NCBI GenBank assembly: GCA_947258805.1
Contig: CAMYJV010000094.1
Span: 1 to 10,271, forward strand
DNA: 10,271 nucleotides
From: an uncultured Gammaproteobacteria bacterium
GTDB lineage: Bacteria > Pseudomonadota > Gammaproteobacteria > GCA-2729495
Direction: 5' to 3'
In this document: positions 1 through 6,045 of the stretch, piece after piece
How the letters are laid out: each line of letters starts with the position of its first letter
Numbering within the stretch: the stretch's first letter is position 1
Notes under the pieces: generated by a model
Told to the model about the DNA's origin: nothing
The model's input: the letters and a program-made list of their open reading frames with translations, nothing else
Database searches by the model: none
Translations under genes and position numbers: made by a program

Positions 1-615
1 TGCATCATCTGCATGGAAGGCAGCTACCCGGAAACCGCCCGGGGCCTGGCGATGAACGGTGCCGAAGTCGTGTACCGGCCCAGCTACCCGGAACCCTACG
101 TGGCCAACGGGCTGTGGGAAGTGCAGAACCGCTCCCGCGCGCTGGACAACACGATGTATGTCATTGCGCCGAACCCGGCGGCCTACCTGCCGATGCCCGA
201 TTCCCAATTCCCGCTGGACACCTTCGGCGGCAACTCGATGCTGGTGGACTACCAGGGCCAGATCGTGTCGAACCACGAGGCCGGCGGCGGCGCGTCTTAC
301 GCCGGTGGCATCATCGATATCGAGGCACTGCGCCAGTATCGCGCCCGCTCGCTGTGGGGCAACTGGATGAAGGACCTGCGCACCGAGCAGTACCGGCTGA
401 TCTACGACCGGCCCATCTACGAGAAGAATCGCTGCCTGGAGCAACCGCCGCTGAAACACGCCGACAACGATCGCATCGTGCACGCGGCCGTGGACCGGAT
501 GGTGGAACGCGACATCTACAAGCCTCCCGCGTATATGGATGAGGGTGAAGATGCGCAGAACCAGCCGGACCCGGTCGCGGAGACGCCGGCATCACGCAAG
601 GTCAGCTCCGGCTAA
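1..615 (+). CDS. Carbon-nitrogen hydrolase (nitrilase superfamily), 5'-truncated by the window edge
   Basis: This is the C-terminal 204 residues of a nitrilase-superfamily amidase-type enzyme, which would hydrolyse a non-peptide C-N bond in the cytoplasm. The reading frame is open from base 1. Its first codons read C-I-I-C-M-E-G-S-Y-P-E-T-A-R, which fits the family's nucleophile motif (I-C-x-x-x-x-F/Y-P-E-x-A-R), so the Cys at 10-12 is the likely catalytic residue. The ATG at 13 is therefore internal. The catalytic Glu and Lys lie upstream of the window. Further family signatures are the G-A-E-V strand after the nucleophile and N-R-S-R-A-L-D-N-T around residue 42. A long tail after about residue 115 (W-G-N-W-M-K-D-L-R) extends past the usual core. 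The CWEH motif of true nitrilases is absent, so an amidase is more likely than a nitrile hydrolase. The substrate is unknown. The stop overlaps the convergent hydrolase gene by 4 bp. Confidence 0.88.
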   Translation, partial: CIICMEGSYPETARGLAMNGAEVVYRPSYPEPYVANGLWEVQNRSRALDNTMYVIAPNPAAYLPMPDSQFPLDTFGGNSMLVDYQGQIVSNHEAGGGASYAGGIIDIEALRQYRARSLWGNWMKDLRTEQYRLIYDRPIYEKNRCLEQPPLKHADNDRIVHAAVDRMVERDIYKPPAYMDEGEDAQNQPDPVAETPASRKVSSG

Positions 616-1403
616 GCCCGCGGGGCAGCCACCCGCGCAGACAGCCACGCTTCAATCAAGGTCGCAGTAGCTTCTGCATCCTGATCGATCAGCAGGCTGT
701 GACTGCGGCCCGGAAAGCGCTGGAAGTCGGCATCCAGGCGCCCGGCCAGCGCCTGCGCGCGGTCTGCCGGCACCAGGCTGTCTTCATCACCCACCAGCAC
801 CAGTGCCGGCGCGCCGATGGCATCCAGGTTCACTGCCACCGCGGCTTTGCCCGTGGCTTCGGCCACGCAGCGCGGTGATTCCGCGCACAGCAAGTCGTAG
901 TAACGCAGCGCCTCGGCTTCCGGAACGCCGCCGAAAAACATCCGCTGCGCCAGCTCGAAAGGCGGAGGCCCCCAGGGGGTGGCCGGATCCACGTCGAAGG
1001 GCACTTCCGGATTGCCGATCTCCTCGGGCAGCACCGGGGCAAGCAACACCAGTGCGGCCACGGGATGCGCTTCGGCATACTTCAGGCAGGCCAGCCCACC
1101 CATGCTGTGCCCGACCAGCACCGGCACGCGCCCCGCGCGTTCCGCCACGATGCCGATCTCCTCGCCCACGTCGGCGATACCGCGCTTGATGAAGGCTTCG
1201 GTCGGCAAGGCATCGGATTCGTGATGCCCGTACCAGTCCAGCGCGTGGCACTCCCAGCCCGCCGCGCTGAACATCGGCAGGTAGCGGTGCCAGTTCCAGC
1301 TGCCGTGGAGGCCCCCGTGCACGAATATCAACGGTGCCTTTGACGCCGGCACCGGTGGCCCGGCGTGCTGCACATGAACACCCTTAACGCGGTACTGGTC
1401 CAT
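612..1403 (-). CDS. Alpha/beta-hydrolase fold protein
   Basis: A complete 263-residue alpha/beta-hydrolase of normal length for the family, with no signal peptide, so probably cytoplasmic. Visible landmarks in order are the oxyanion-hole motif H-G-G (residues 29-31), the nucleophile elbow G-H-S-M-G-G with Ser100, the acid in G-D-E-D-S-L-V-P (Asp208 likely), and the catalytic His235 in G-R-S-H-S. A cap of about 70 residues (roughly 127-195) sits between strand and acid. The triad is intact, so it should be an active esterase, lactonase, amidase or related enzyme; the sequence does not tell which. It starts at ATG 1403, 12 bp after the oxd stop, with only a weak G-rich ribosome site (GCGGGCG), which suggests co-transcription and perhaps coupling with oxd. 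That placement hints at a role near aldoxime/nitrile metabolism, but this is inference from context only. Confidence 0.9.
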   Translation of the reverse strand: MDQYRVKGVHVQHAGPPVPASKAPLIFVHGGLHGSWNWHRYLPMFSAAGWECHALDWYGHHESDALPTEAFIKRGIADVGEEIGIVAERAGRVPVLVGHSMGGLACLKYAEAHPVAALVLLAPVLPEEIGNPEVPFDVDPATPWGPPPFELAQRMFFGGVPEAEALRYYDLLCAESPRCVAEATGKAAVAVNLDAIGAPALVLVGDEDSLVPADRAQALAGRLDADFQRFPGRSHSLLIDQDAEATATLIEAWLSARVAAPRA

Positions 1404-1415
1404 CGCCCGCGATGA

Positions 1416-2420
1416 CTACTGCGGCTGGCCCGGGAAGAAGCGTAGGAAACCGGTCTGCGGGTGACAGTTGGAATACTCGATGTGACTGCAACCGGCCGGC
1501 ACCACGTAGACCTCGTGGCCCAGCACGACCTGGATGTCGAGCTGGTAGCGTTCGGCAAATCCGCTCATGCCAGTGAGAATGGCGTGATGCGTGGGATGTT
1601 CGTGGGCCCACCGTTCCAGGTCTTCCAGGCCCAGGAACCACGCGAGGGTCTGGGTCTGAATCTGCGCGCCCGGATCGAGCATTTCCACCAGCCGCGCGCC
1701 CGCACAGTTGCTGTCTCGCGGGTTGTCGCGCAGGTAGTCCACCCCAGCCTTGTATACCGGCATCATTCTGGCAAGAAAATCCGCCTGCTGTTCTTCGTCA
1801 CACTCTTCCCAGCCCTGGACCGTGCGAATAAAGCAGGCATTGTCCGGCAGGTCCACCATGAGTCGACGACCGAAGGTCTCCTGCGCTACGTCGACAGCCG
1901 GCAGGCCGCGCAATGCACCCGGCAGCCCCCGGTCTTCCGCGGCCGGGATCCGGTCACGCATGGAACCAAAGTAGCCATGATCCTCATCAAGGTGCACCGG
2001 GCACTGATCGGCCAAACCCCAGCTGGGTTCAGCATTGCTGTAAGAGGTTTCCATCTGCGGGATCGGGCAGGTCAGCGCCTCGATCCACAGGCCCACTGGC
2101 TGGAGCTCATCAGCCCACGCCACCACGTCGGCCCGCCGCCGCCAGGCCTCGAAGTCTGTCTGCCGACGCCAGTAGCCCACCACGATATCGTTGCGATAGC
2201 CCTGGGTGTCGACATGGCTGCAGCGCTCCCAGCGCCACGGCGCGCTGTCGCCCGACAGGCACTGTTCAATAGCCGCTTGCAGGCTTGTCACCTCGGCCGG
2301 TTTCGCGTCCGCCCGGTACTGCAGCGCAATCTGCCCCAGGGTCATGTCGGGCTGCAGCTTGAACAGCTGGCAGGTAAAAGCAGGATACGGCGTTTCGAAA
2401 TCGGATGGCCGGAGCTTCAT
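1416..2420 (-). CDS. oxd: Aldoxime dehydratase (haem-containing, phenylacetaldoxime dehydratase/OxdB-like)
   Basis: A 334-residue haem b lyase that removes water from an aldoxime (R-CH=N-OH) to give a nitrile. Recognition rests on the ordered family signatures: G-Y-R-N-D-I-V-V-G-Y-W (74-84), H-G-Y-F-G-S-M-R-D-R (148-157), D-N-A-C-F-I-R-T (193-200), L-E-R-W-x-x-E-H-P-T-H (268-278), G-H-E-V (301-304) and Y-S-N-C-H-P-Q-T-G-F-L (316-326). By alignment from memory with characterised enzymes, His278 is the likely proximal haem ligand, and Arg155, Thr200 and His302 form the distal pocket. OxdA-type enzymes have Ser where this one has Thr; OxdB of Bacillus has Thr, so this is the OxdB-like subtype. 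Length is slightly below the usual 350. The ATG at 2420 has no clear Shine-Dalgarno. It is divergent from nit, whose product would consume the nitrile, and is followed after 12 bp by the alpha/beta-hydrolase. Arylaliphatic versus aliphatic substrate cannot be decided here. Confidence 0.93.
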   Translation of the reverse strand: MKLRPSDFETPYPAFTCQLFKLQPDMTLGQIALQYRADAKPAEVTSLQAAIEQCLSGDSAPWRWERCSHVDTQGYRNDIVVGYWRRQTDFEAWRRRADVVAWADELQPVGLWIEALTCPIPQMETSYSNAEPSWGLADQCPVHLDEDHGYFGSMRDRIPAAEDRGLPGALRGLPAVDVAQETFGRRLMVDLPDNACFIRTVQGWEECDEEQQADFLARMMPVYKAGVDYLRDNPRDSNCAGARLVEMLDPGAQIQTQTLAWFLGLEDLERWAHEHPTHHAILTGMSGFAERYQLDIQVVLGHEVYVVPAGCSHIEYSNCHPQTGFLRFFPGQPQ

Positions 2421-2454
2421 GGTGTGGCGCGCGAAAACGGTTGAACGCAGAGCG

Positions 2455-2460
2455 AATATA
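2455..2460 (-). promoter_or_regulatory. Possible -10 element for oxd
   Basis: On the minus strand this reads TATATT, one mismatch from TATAAT, ending 34 bp before the oxd ATG. No good -35 hexamer lies 16-18 bp upstream, so the promoter may need an activator or may not be real. Confidence 0.22.
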
Positions 2461-2559
2461 CCCTGTAGTTATGGACGCTAGCGGATGCAGCACCGCCCCG
2501 CAAGCAGGCCACCGGCGCATACAACGGCACGCTATTCGCCGATCGTTCCACGCCCGGTT

Positions 2560-2568
2560 TGCTAACAT
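2560..2568 (+). promoter_or_regulatory. Possible extended -10 promoter for nit
   Basis: The bases TGCTAACAT fit an extended -10 (TGn plus TAACAT) about 36 bp before the nit ATG, leaving room for a short leader carrying the ribosome site at 2592. No convincing -35 is seen, which is tolerated in extended -10 promoters. It lies in the 183-bp region shared with the divergent oxd gene. Confidence 0.3.
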
Positions 2569-2590
2569 GCCTTCAGCGCTGCAAACGCCC

Positions 2591-2597
2591 GGGAGAC
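2591..2597 (+). promoter_or_regulatory. Ribosome binding site that fixes the nit start
   Basis: GGGAGAC, with core GGAG at 2592-2595, is 8 bases before the ATG at 2604. It supports that ATG over the in-frame ATG at 2559, which has no such site and would add 15 residues unlike the family N-terminus. Confidence 0.65.
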
Positions 2598-2603
2598 AGA
2601 CGA

Positions 2604-3602
2604 ATGGCCAGAACGCAATTCAAGATCGCGGCCGTACAAGCGGTACCGGTCTTCATGGACCTGGCCGGCTCCGTGGAGAAAACCATTGCACTGATCGGTG
2701 AGGCTGCTGATAACGGCGCAGCGCTGGTGGCCTTCAGCGAAGCCTGGATTCCGGGTTTCCCGTTCTGGGTCTTTGTGAATGCGCCGTTCCAGGCCATGCC
2801 GCACTTCGCGGCCTACCGGAAGAATTCGCTGGCGATAGACAGCGATGAAATGCGCGCGATCCAGGACGCCGCACAGGAACACGGCATTCACGTAGCCCTG
2901 GGTTTCAGCGAACTCGGCGACGACAGCCTGTACCTCGCCCAGGCGCTGATCGACGACCAGGGTCAATTCGTCTTTGTGCGCCGCAAGCTGAAACCCACGA
3001 TGGCCGAGCGCATGGTCTTCGGTGAAGGCGACGGCTCCGACCTGGTGGTGGCCGACACGGACATCGGGCGCATCGGCGCGCTGTGCTGCTGGGAACACCT
3101 CGGCCCGTTGAACAAGTTTGCGCTGTACGCCCAGCGCGAACAGATTCACTTTGCTGCATGGCCAAGCTTCGGGCTGGACCAGAACGCCGTCTACGCCTTC
3201 GGGCACGAAGTGAACAACGCGGCGAGTAAGATCTACGCGGTGGAAGGCCAGTGTTTCGTGCTGGCGCCCTGCGCCGTTACGGACGATGCCCTGTTAACGG
3301 CCATTGCCGGTAGCACTGAGGCGGCCGCACCGTTCCAGACCGGCGGCGGCTACACAATGATCTACGGTCCCGATGGCCGCGAGCTCGCCACACCCCTCGG
3401 ACCTCACGAGGAAGGCATCCTGTACGCTGACATCGACCTGGGAATGATTGATATGGCGAAGATTGCCTACGACCCGAACGGCCACTACGCGCGTCCCGAC
3501 GTGGTCAGGTTGTGGATTAACGACGAGCCAATGGCGCCGGTGCAGCGCGCTTACGACGTCAGCGACGAGTTGGAGTTGCCTGACCCTGACGATACCGACT
3601 AG
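2604..3602 (+). CDS. nit: Nitrilase (true nitrile aminohydrolase branch)
   Basis: A 332-residue nitrilase that would hydrolyse a nitrile directly to the carboxylic acid and ammonia; such enzymes usually form spiral oligomers in the cytoplasm. The catalytic set is visible: Glu46 in F-S-E-A-W-I-P-G-F-P, Lys128 in R-R-K-L-K-P-T, and Cys162 in A-L-C-C-W-E-H. The CWEH motif with a following L-x-P-L separates true nitrilases from amidases of the superfamily. The C-terminal D-P-x-G-H-Y-x-R-P-D motif (290-299, His294) is also present, as in arylacetonitrilases and aliphatic nitrilases. Length fits the family. The start is chosen by the GGAG site 8 bp upstream and by the usual N-terminus (F-K-I-A-A-V-Q-A). 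It is transcribed away from oxd, and the pair makes a complete aldoxime-to-acid route. The natural substrate is not determined by the sequence; the product acid might be an aryl or alkyl acetate. Confidence 0.95.
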   Translation: MARTQFKIAAVQAVPVFMDLAGSVEKTIALIGEAADNGAALVAFSEAWIPGFPFWVFVNAPFQAMPHFAAYRKNSLAIDSDEMRAIQDAAQEHGIHVALGFSELGDDSLYLAQALIDDQGQFVFVRRKLKPTMAERMVFGEGDGSDLVVADTDIGRIGALCCWEHLGPLNKFALYAQREQIHFAAWPSFGLDQNAVYAFGHEVNNAASKIYAVEGQCFVLAPCAVTDDALLTAIAGSTEAAAPFQTGGGYTMIYGPDGRELATPLGPHEEGILYADIDLGMIDMAKIAYDPNGHYARPDVVRLWINDEPMAPVQRAYDVSDELELPDPDDTD

Positions 3603-3915
3603 TCGATTCGCGGTGATGATAGAAGCCAGGACCCAATGGCGGGCCGGGCATCAATCAAACGGAATTCGCGCTCGACTCGTCACAAGGGTTGCAGTTGTCC
3701 AGGGACGGTCAACCAGTCTGGTTCGGCATTAAGTTCAGCCATCTAATGTGACCGGCTTCATGGCACTGGTGCATGCCTCTTAATAAACTGCATTTTCTGC
3801 TTGGGCGCCCACGACAATTAAAGTCTCGTTTCGAGCTAGGCGTGGGCGCCCCCTTTCTCCTCCCTTATCCGCCCGCTTCCTGTCATTGGCAGCCCGGGAT
3901 GGATGTTTATGTCCG
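3603..3915. other. Intergenic region without a supported gene
   Basis: These 313 bp separate the end of nit from the end of the small secreted-protein gene, which converge here. No open frame has a family match, a ribosome site and plausible codon use together. It holds two dyads: a short one at 3711-3723 (AACCAG-T-CTGGTT) and the long nested inverted repeat at 3803-3851. A transcription-termination zone for both genes is the simplest reading. Confidence 0.5.
3803..3851. repeat. Nested inverted repeat, possible bidirectional terminator
   Basis: GGGCGCCCACG (3803-3813) is exactly complementary to CGTGGGCGCCC (3841-3851). The 27-base loop contains a second hairpin, CTCG-TTT-CGAG (3825-3835), which can be extended by two pairs if T3824 is bulged. 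As RNA it would fold strongly from either strand. There is no T-run on either side, so it is not a classical intrinsic terminator. It lies between two convergent genes, which suits termination or 3'-end protection. Confidence 0.5.
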
Positions 3916-4308
3916 CTAGCGATACCGCCAGATGAAGCCAACCCCAACCCCGCCGCCGACGCGGCGTGTCCAGCGGAAATCGTTATCCGAGTAGTCGTCC
4001 GGGCTGTCGAGACCCAGCAAGACATTGCCATCGCCTGTAACCAGGCCGGCCCGGCTAATCGCCCCATCATATTCGCCCGGCTCGGCAATCCCATCCCTGC
4101 CTGTCCAACGATATGCCTCGGGATACGAAGAGCTTGACCACAGCTTGCCCTCTGCGGAGCCGAAGCTAGCGGCATCGAAGAGGCCCTCAGTGGACAGATA
4201 CCGCACGTCAATCTTGGAGGCAGGCTGGTCAACTGCTGGCACGAGCCGTGACTCAACGATGCCAAAAGAAGCCAAGCTCAAAACAAGAGGCAAAACAATC
4301 GGTGTCAT
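3916..4308 (-). CDS. Small secreted protein of unknown function
   Basis: A 130-residue protein that I do not recognise. The start at ATG 4308 is chosen because GAGGTGA lies 4 bases upstream (4313-4319) and because it begins directly with a Sec-type signal (M-T-P-I-V-L-P-L-V-L-S-L-A-S-F-G), with cleavage likely near residue 20; an in-frame start eight codons upstream is less likely. The mature part of about 110 residues has no cysteine, so it is neither a lipoprotein nor disulfide-bonded. It is rich in Gly, Ser, Asp and aromatics and ends in an alternating Gly/aliphatic/aromatic strand (G-G-G-V-G-V-G-F-I-W-R-Y-R) that resembles the last beta-strand of an outer-membrane or periplasmic beta-structure. 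An overlapping minus frame (3780-4265) lacks such support. The gene stands alone, surrounded by large gaps. Confidence 0.6.
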   Translation of the reverse strand: MTPIVLPLVLSLASFGIVESRLVPAVDQPASKIDVRYLSTEGLFDAASFGSAEGKLWSSSSYPEAYRWTGRDGIAEPGEYDGAISRAGLVTGDGNVLLGLDSPDDYSDNDFRWTRRVGGGVGVGFIWRYR

Positions 4309-4421
4309 GGTTTCACCTCGTTCAACGCGCAAGATTTGCAGTTCATAAACATATGATTCCCGGCTCCGTCCCTTAGACTTTCAACTCTACATAGAAAGCA
4401 TATCGGTCAAGGAAAAAAGGA

Positions 4422-4446
4422 CAATTCGGAGAAGGCCGAATTGACA
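4422..4446 (+). promoter_or_regulatory. Dyad operator candidate overlapping a -35-like hexamer
   Basis: CAATTCGG (4422-4429) and CCGAATTG (4436-4443) form a perfect 8-bp inverted repeat with a 6-base centre, and a consensus TTGACA occupies 4441-4446. The layout, with an operator half-site sharing bases with a -35 element, is typical of repression by a small dimeric regulator. The -10 at the right distance (GTGAAT, 4464-4469) is poor, so promoter function is uncertain. No regulator gene is in the window. Confidence 0.35.
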
Positions 4447-4511
4447 CGCGTATAAGTACACACGTGAATAAGGACTGTTTAGCGCGGGGCCGATCGGTGC
4501 TCAGCGTGTGG

Positions 4512-4547
4512 CATGGCGCTGCGCTGTGTTTAGGAGCGCCATGGCGC
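4512..4547 (+). repeat. Competing inverted repeats in the dioxygenase leader
   Basis: CATGGCGCT (4512-4520) pairs perfectly with AGCGCCATG (4535-4543) over a 14-base loop. The second arm is also half of a 12-bp perfect palindrome, GCGCCATGGCGC (4536-4547), so CATGGCGC occurs twice and the arm between can pair with either copy. It could be a leader hairpin or a protein-binding array. Confidence 0.4.
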
Positions 4548-4800
4548 CCCACCGTGATTCCCAGGCGTCAGGTGCCAGTAAGCGGGTGGTTGAGCGAACC
4601 CAATCGCAGGGAGGCCCAATTGCCGCGAATCGGACGCGCATTCCCGGCCAGTCGCAGCCATTTGCCATAACCCTCGGCCAGTGCACAGCCGGTTCCACTG
4701 CGATCTCCCGCGAGAGATGCGCTTTCGGTACTATTGATCCCGTCGGCTGGTGGCGGACCGGAGACAAGAACCCAAGAAGACCCGGATCATTTCGCGAGTT

Positions 4801-6018
4801 ATGCCTGAACTTCTTATCGTATCCGATGTAGAGGACGCAAGTGATCGCCTGAACTCAGAGGGTGCGATCCTGTTTCGTGATGTAGGCGTCGCCGATGCGC
4901 GTGGTTTTGAAAACTTCGCTGAGAGGCACATTGTAGAGTGGATGGAGTACCGGGATCGCGCGAGTAAGCGCAGCCACGTCACCGGCCACATCCATACTTC
5001 GACTGATACGCCAGCTGCTTTTCCTATCGCTCTCCACTGTGAGAGCTCGTTTACCTCACGTTGGCCACAAAAGATCTTCTTCTTCTGCCACACCGCTTCA
5101 GGCTCGGGCGGCCGCACGCCTATCTGCGACATGCGGGAGGTCTACCGGAACATCGATCCTGGTATTCGCGAGAAGTTCGAGCGGCTGGGCGTCATGTATT
5201 GCCGGAATTTCGGCACGGGGGTCGGAATGGACTGGCGCGATGTGTTCCAACACGTGGAACGTGAGTCCGTAGCCGCATATTGCGCCTCGAACGGCATTCA
5301 TGCGGAGTGGTTGGACGACGATCACTTGAGAACTGTGCAGGTTAGACCGGCCACCCTGATCCACCCGCGCGCCGGGCAAACCGTCTGGTTCAACCATGCC
5401 CTTGCGCTGCACAAATCCTCGCTGGACGAATCGCTGCTGGAAACACTTCTTCGGCAGGGCGGCGAGCTGAATCTACCTCACAATACTTACTTCGGGGACG
5501 GCGAACCGATATCCACTGAAGTGATTCAACACATTCGTGATGTCCACGCCCGTTTTACGATCTTATTCGACTGGCGCCCGGGCGACGTCCTGATGCTCGA
5601 CAACATGCTGATGGCCCACGGTCGTGAGCCATACGAAGGAGAGCGGGTCGTGTACACCGCGATGGCTGATCCTCTGACCTGGGGGGAGGTGGGGGTCGAG
5701 CTGACCGTGCCAGTTGAAGAACCAATGATCGCAGATGACCGTGGCATTCGGCCCACACTGCATCCCGCGACGGATTTGCGGCCTGCTGATGACGATGTTG
5801 ACGATTGGTTCCTCGAAGCAGTGGCGAAGGAGTTGAACCTGGAAGCGGTTAACGGTGCCGACTCTTTTGCCGATCTGGGGGGTGACTCGCTGTCCGGAGT
5901 GAAGCTCATCTCTGATATTTTCGACCGCTATGGTGTCGATCTGTCACTCGAGACGCTGATTTCGTCGGAAACCTTAGACGCAGTCCAGGAAAACATTCGC
6001 TTTCAGCGCAATCGCTAG
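4801..6018 (+). CDS. TauD/SyrP-like Fe(II)/2-oxoglutarate dioxygenase fused to a C-terminal carrier (PCP/ACP) domain
   Basis: A 405-residue two-domain protein. Residues about 20-310 are a TauD/TfdA-type dioxygenase of the SyrP branch: G-A-I-L-F-R, then the iron ligands His79 and Glu81 in L-H-C-E-S-S-F, the strand K-I-F-F-F-C-H, G-G-x-T-P-I-x-D, and the distal His273 with Arg282 (probable 2-oxoglutarate anchor) in A-H-G-R-E-P-Y-E-G-E-R. Residues about 333-405 are a thiolation domain with D-S-F-A-D-L-G-G-D-S-L, Ser363 being the phosphopantetheine site. The protein would thus hydroxylate, or otherwise oxidise, an aminoacyl or acyl group held on its own carrier. No adenylation, condensation or thioesterase domain is in the window, so loading must occur in trans. 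ATG 4801 is preferred because the fold begins soon after it; a GTG at 4750 in the same frame would add 17 residues. Neither has a good ribosome site. It converges on the next gene with a 27-bp gap. Confidence 0.9.
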   Translation: MPELLIVSDVEDASDRLNSEGAILFRDVGVADARGFENFAERHIVEWMEYRDRASKRSHVTGHIHTSTDTPAAFPIALHCESSFTSRWPQKIFFFCHTASGSGGRTPICDMREVYRNIDPGIREKFERLGVMYCRNFGTGVGMDWRDVFQHVERESVAAYCASNGIHAEWLDDDHLRTVQVRPATLIHPRAGQTVWFNHALALHKSSLDESLLETLLRQGGELNLPHNTYFGDGEPISTEVIQHIRDVHARFTILFDWRPGDVLMLDNMLMAHGREPYEGERVVYTAMADPLTWGEVGVELTVPVEEPMIADDRGIRPTLHPATDLRPADDDVDDWFLEAVAKELNLEAVNGADSFADLGGDSLSGVKLISDIFDRYGVDLSLETLISSETLDAVQENIRFQRNR

Positions 6019-6045
6019 CAACGCGTTTTCCGGCAGGCCCCAACT

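Larger units (their letters stand above)
4309..4800. other. Divergent control region between the small secreted protein and the dioxygenase-carrier gene
   Basis: About 490 bp with no gene I can support; short frames in it have no ribosome site or recognisable similarity. The part at 4320-4470 is AT-rich compared with the flanks. It contains a dyad overlapping a TTGACA hexamer (4422-4446) and a set of CATGGCGC half-sites able to form alternative hairpins (4512-4547). A dioxygenase transcript starting near the TTGACA would have a leader of about 330 bases. The frame of the dioxygenase gene is closed upstream by a stop at 4735. Confidence 0.5.

Noticed and set aside
21..93. Exact 13-bp direct repeat CAGCTACCCGGAA at 21-33 and 81-93
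   Set aside because: Both copies lie in the amidase coding frame and encode S-Y-P-E; chance plus codon bias explains it.
13..615. ATG at 13 as the start of the first gene
   Set aside because: The frame is open to base 1 and the codons before this ATG encode the conserved nucleophile motif, including the Cys at 10-12.
1461..2444. Long open frame of 327 codons antisense to oxd
   Set aside because: Its product has no recognisable family features, and the opposite strand encodes a clear aldoxime dehydratase; long antisense frames are expected in GC-rich DNA.
2559..2603. Upstream ATG as the nitrilase start
   Set aside because: It lacks a ribosome site and adds a Cys/Arg-rich segment unlike nitrilase N-termini; ATG 2604 has GGAG at good spacing.
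2562..3206. Open frame of 214 codons antisense to nit
   Set aside because: It covers the nitrilase catalytic region on the other strand and has no independent support.
3803..3851. Integron attC site
   Set aside because: The arms GCCCACG/CGTGGGC resemble core sites only in part: the GTT of the crossover box is missing and the unit is shorter than usual attC sites.
3780..4265. Alternative minus-strand frame over the small secreted-protein gene
   Set aside because: No ribosome site or signal peptide, and low-complexity Ser/Ala/Arg composition; the frame starting at 4308 has both signals.
4464..4767. Short open frames on both strands in the gap before the dioxygenase gene
   Set aside because: None has a ribosome site, recognisable motifs or natural-looking composition; the region is better read as a leader/control region.
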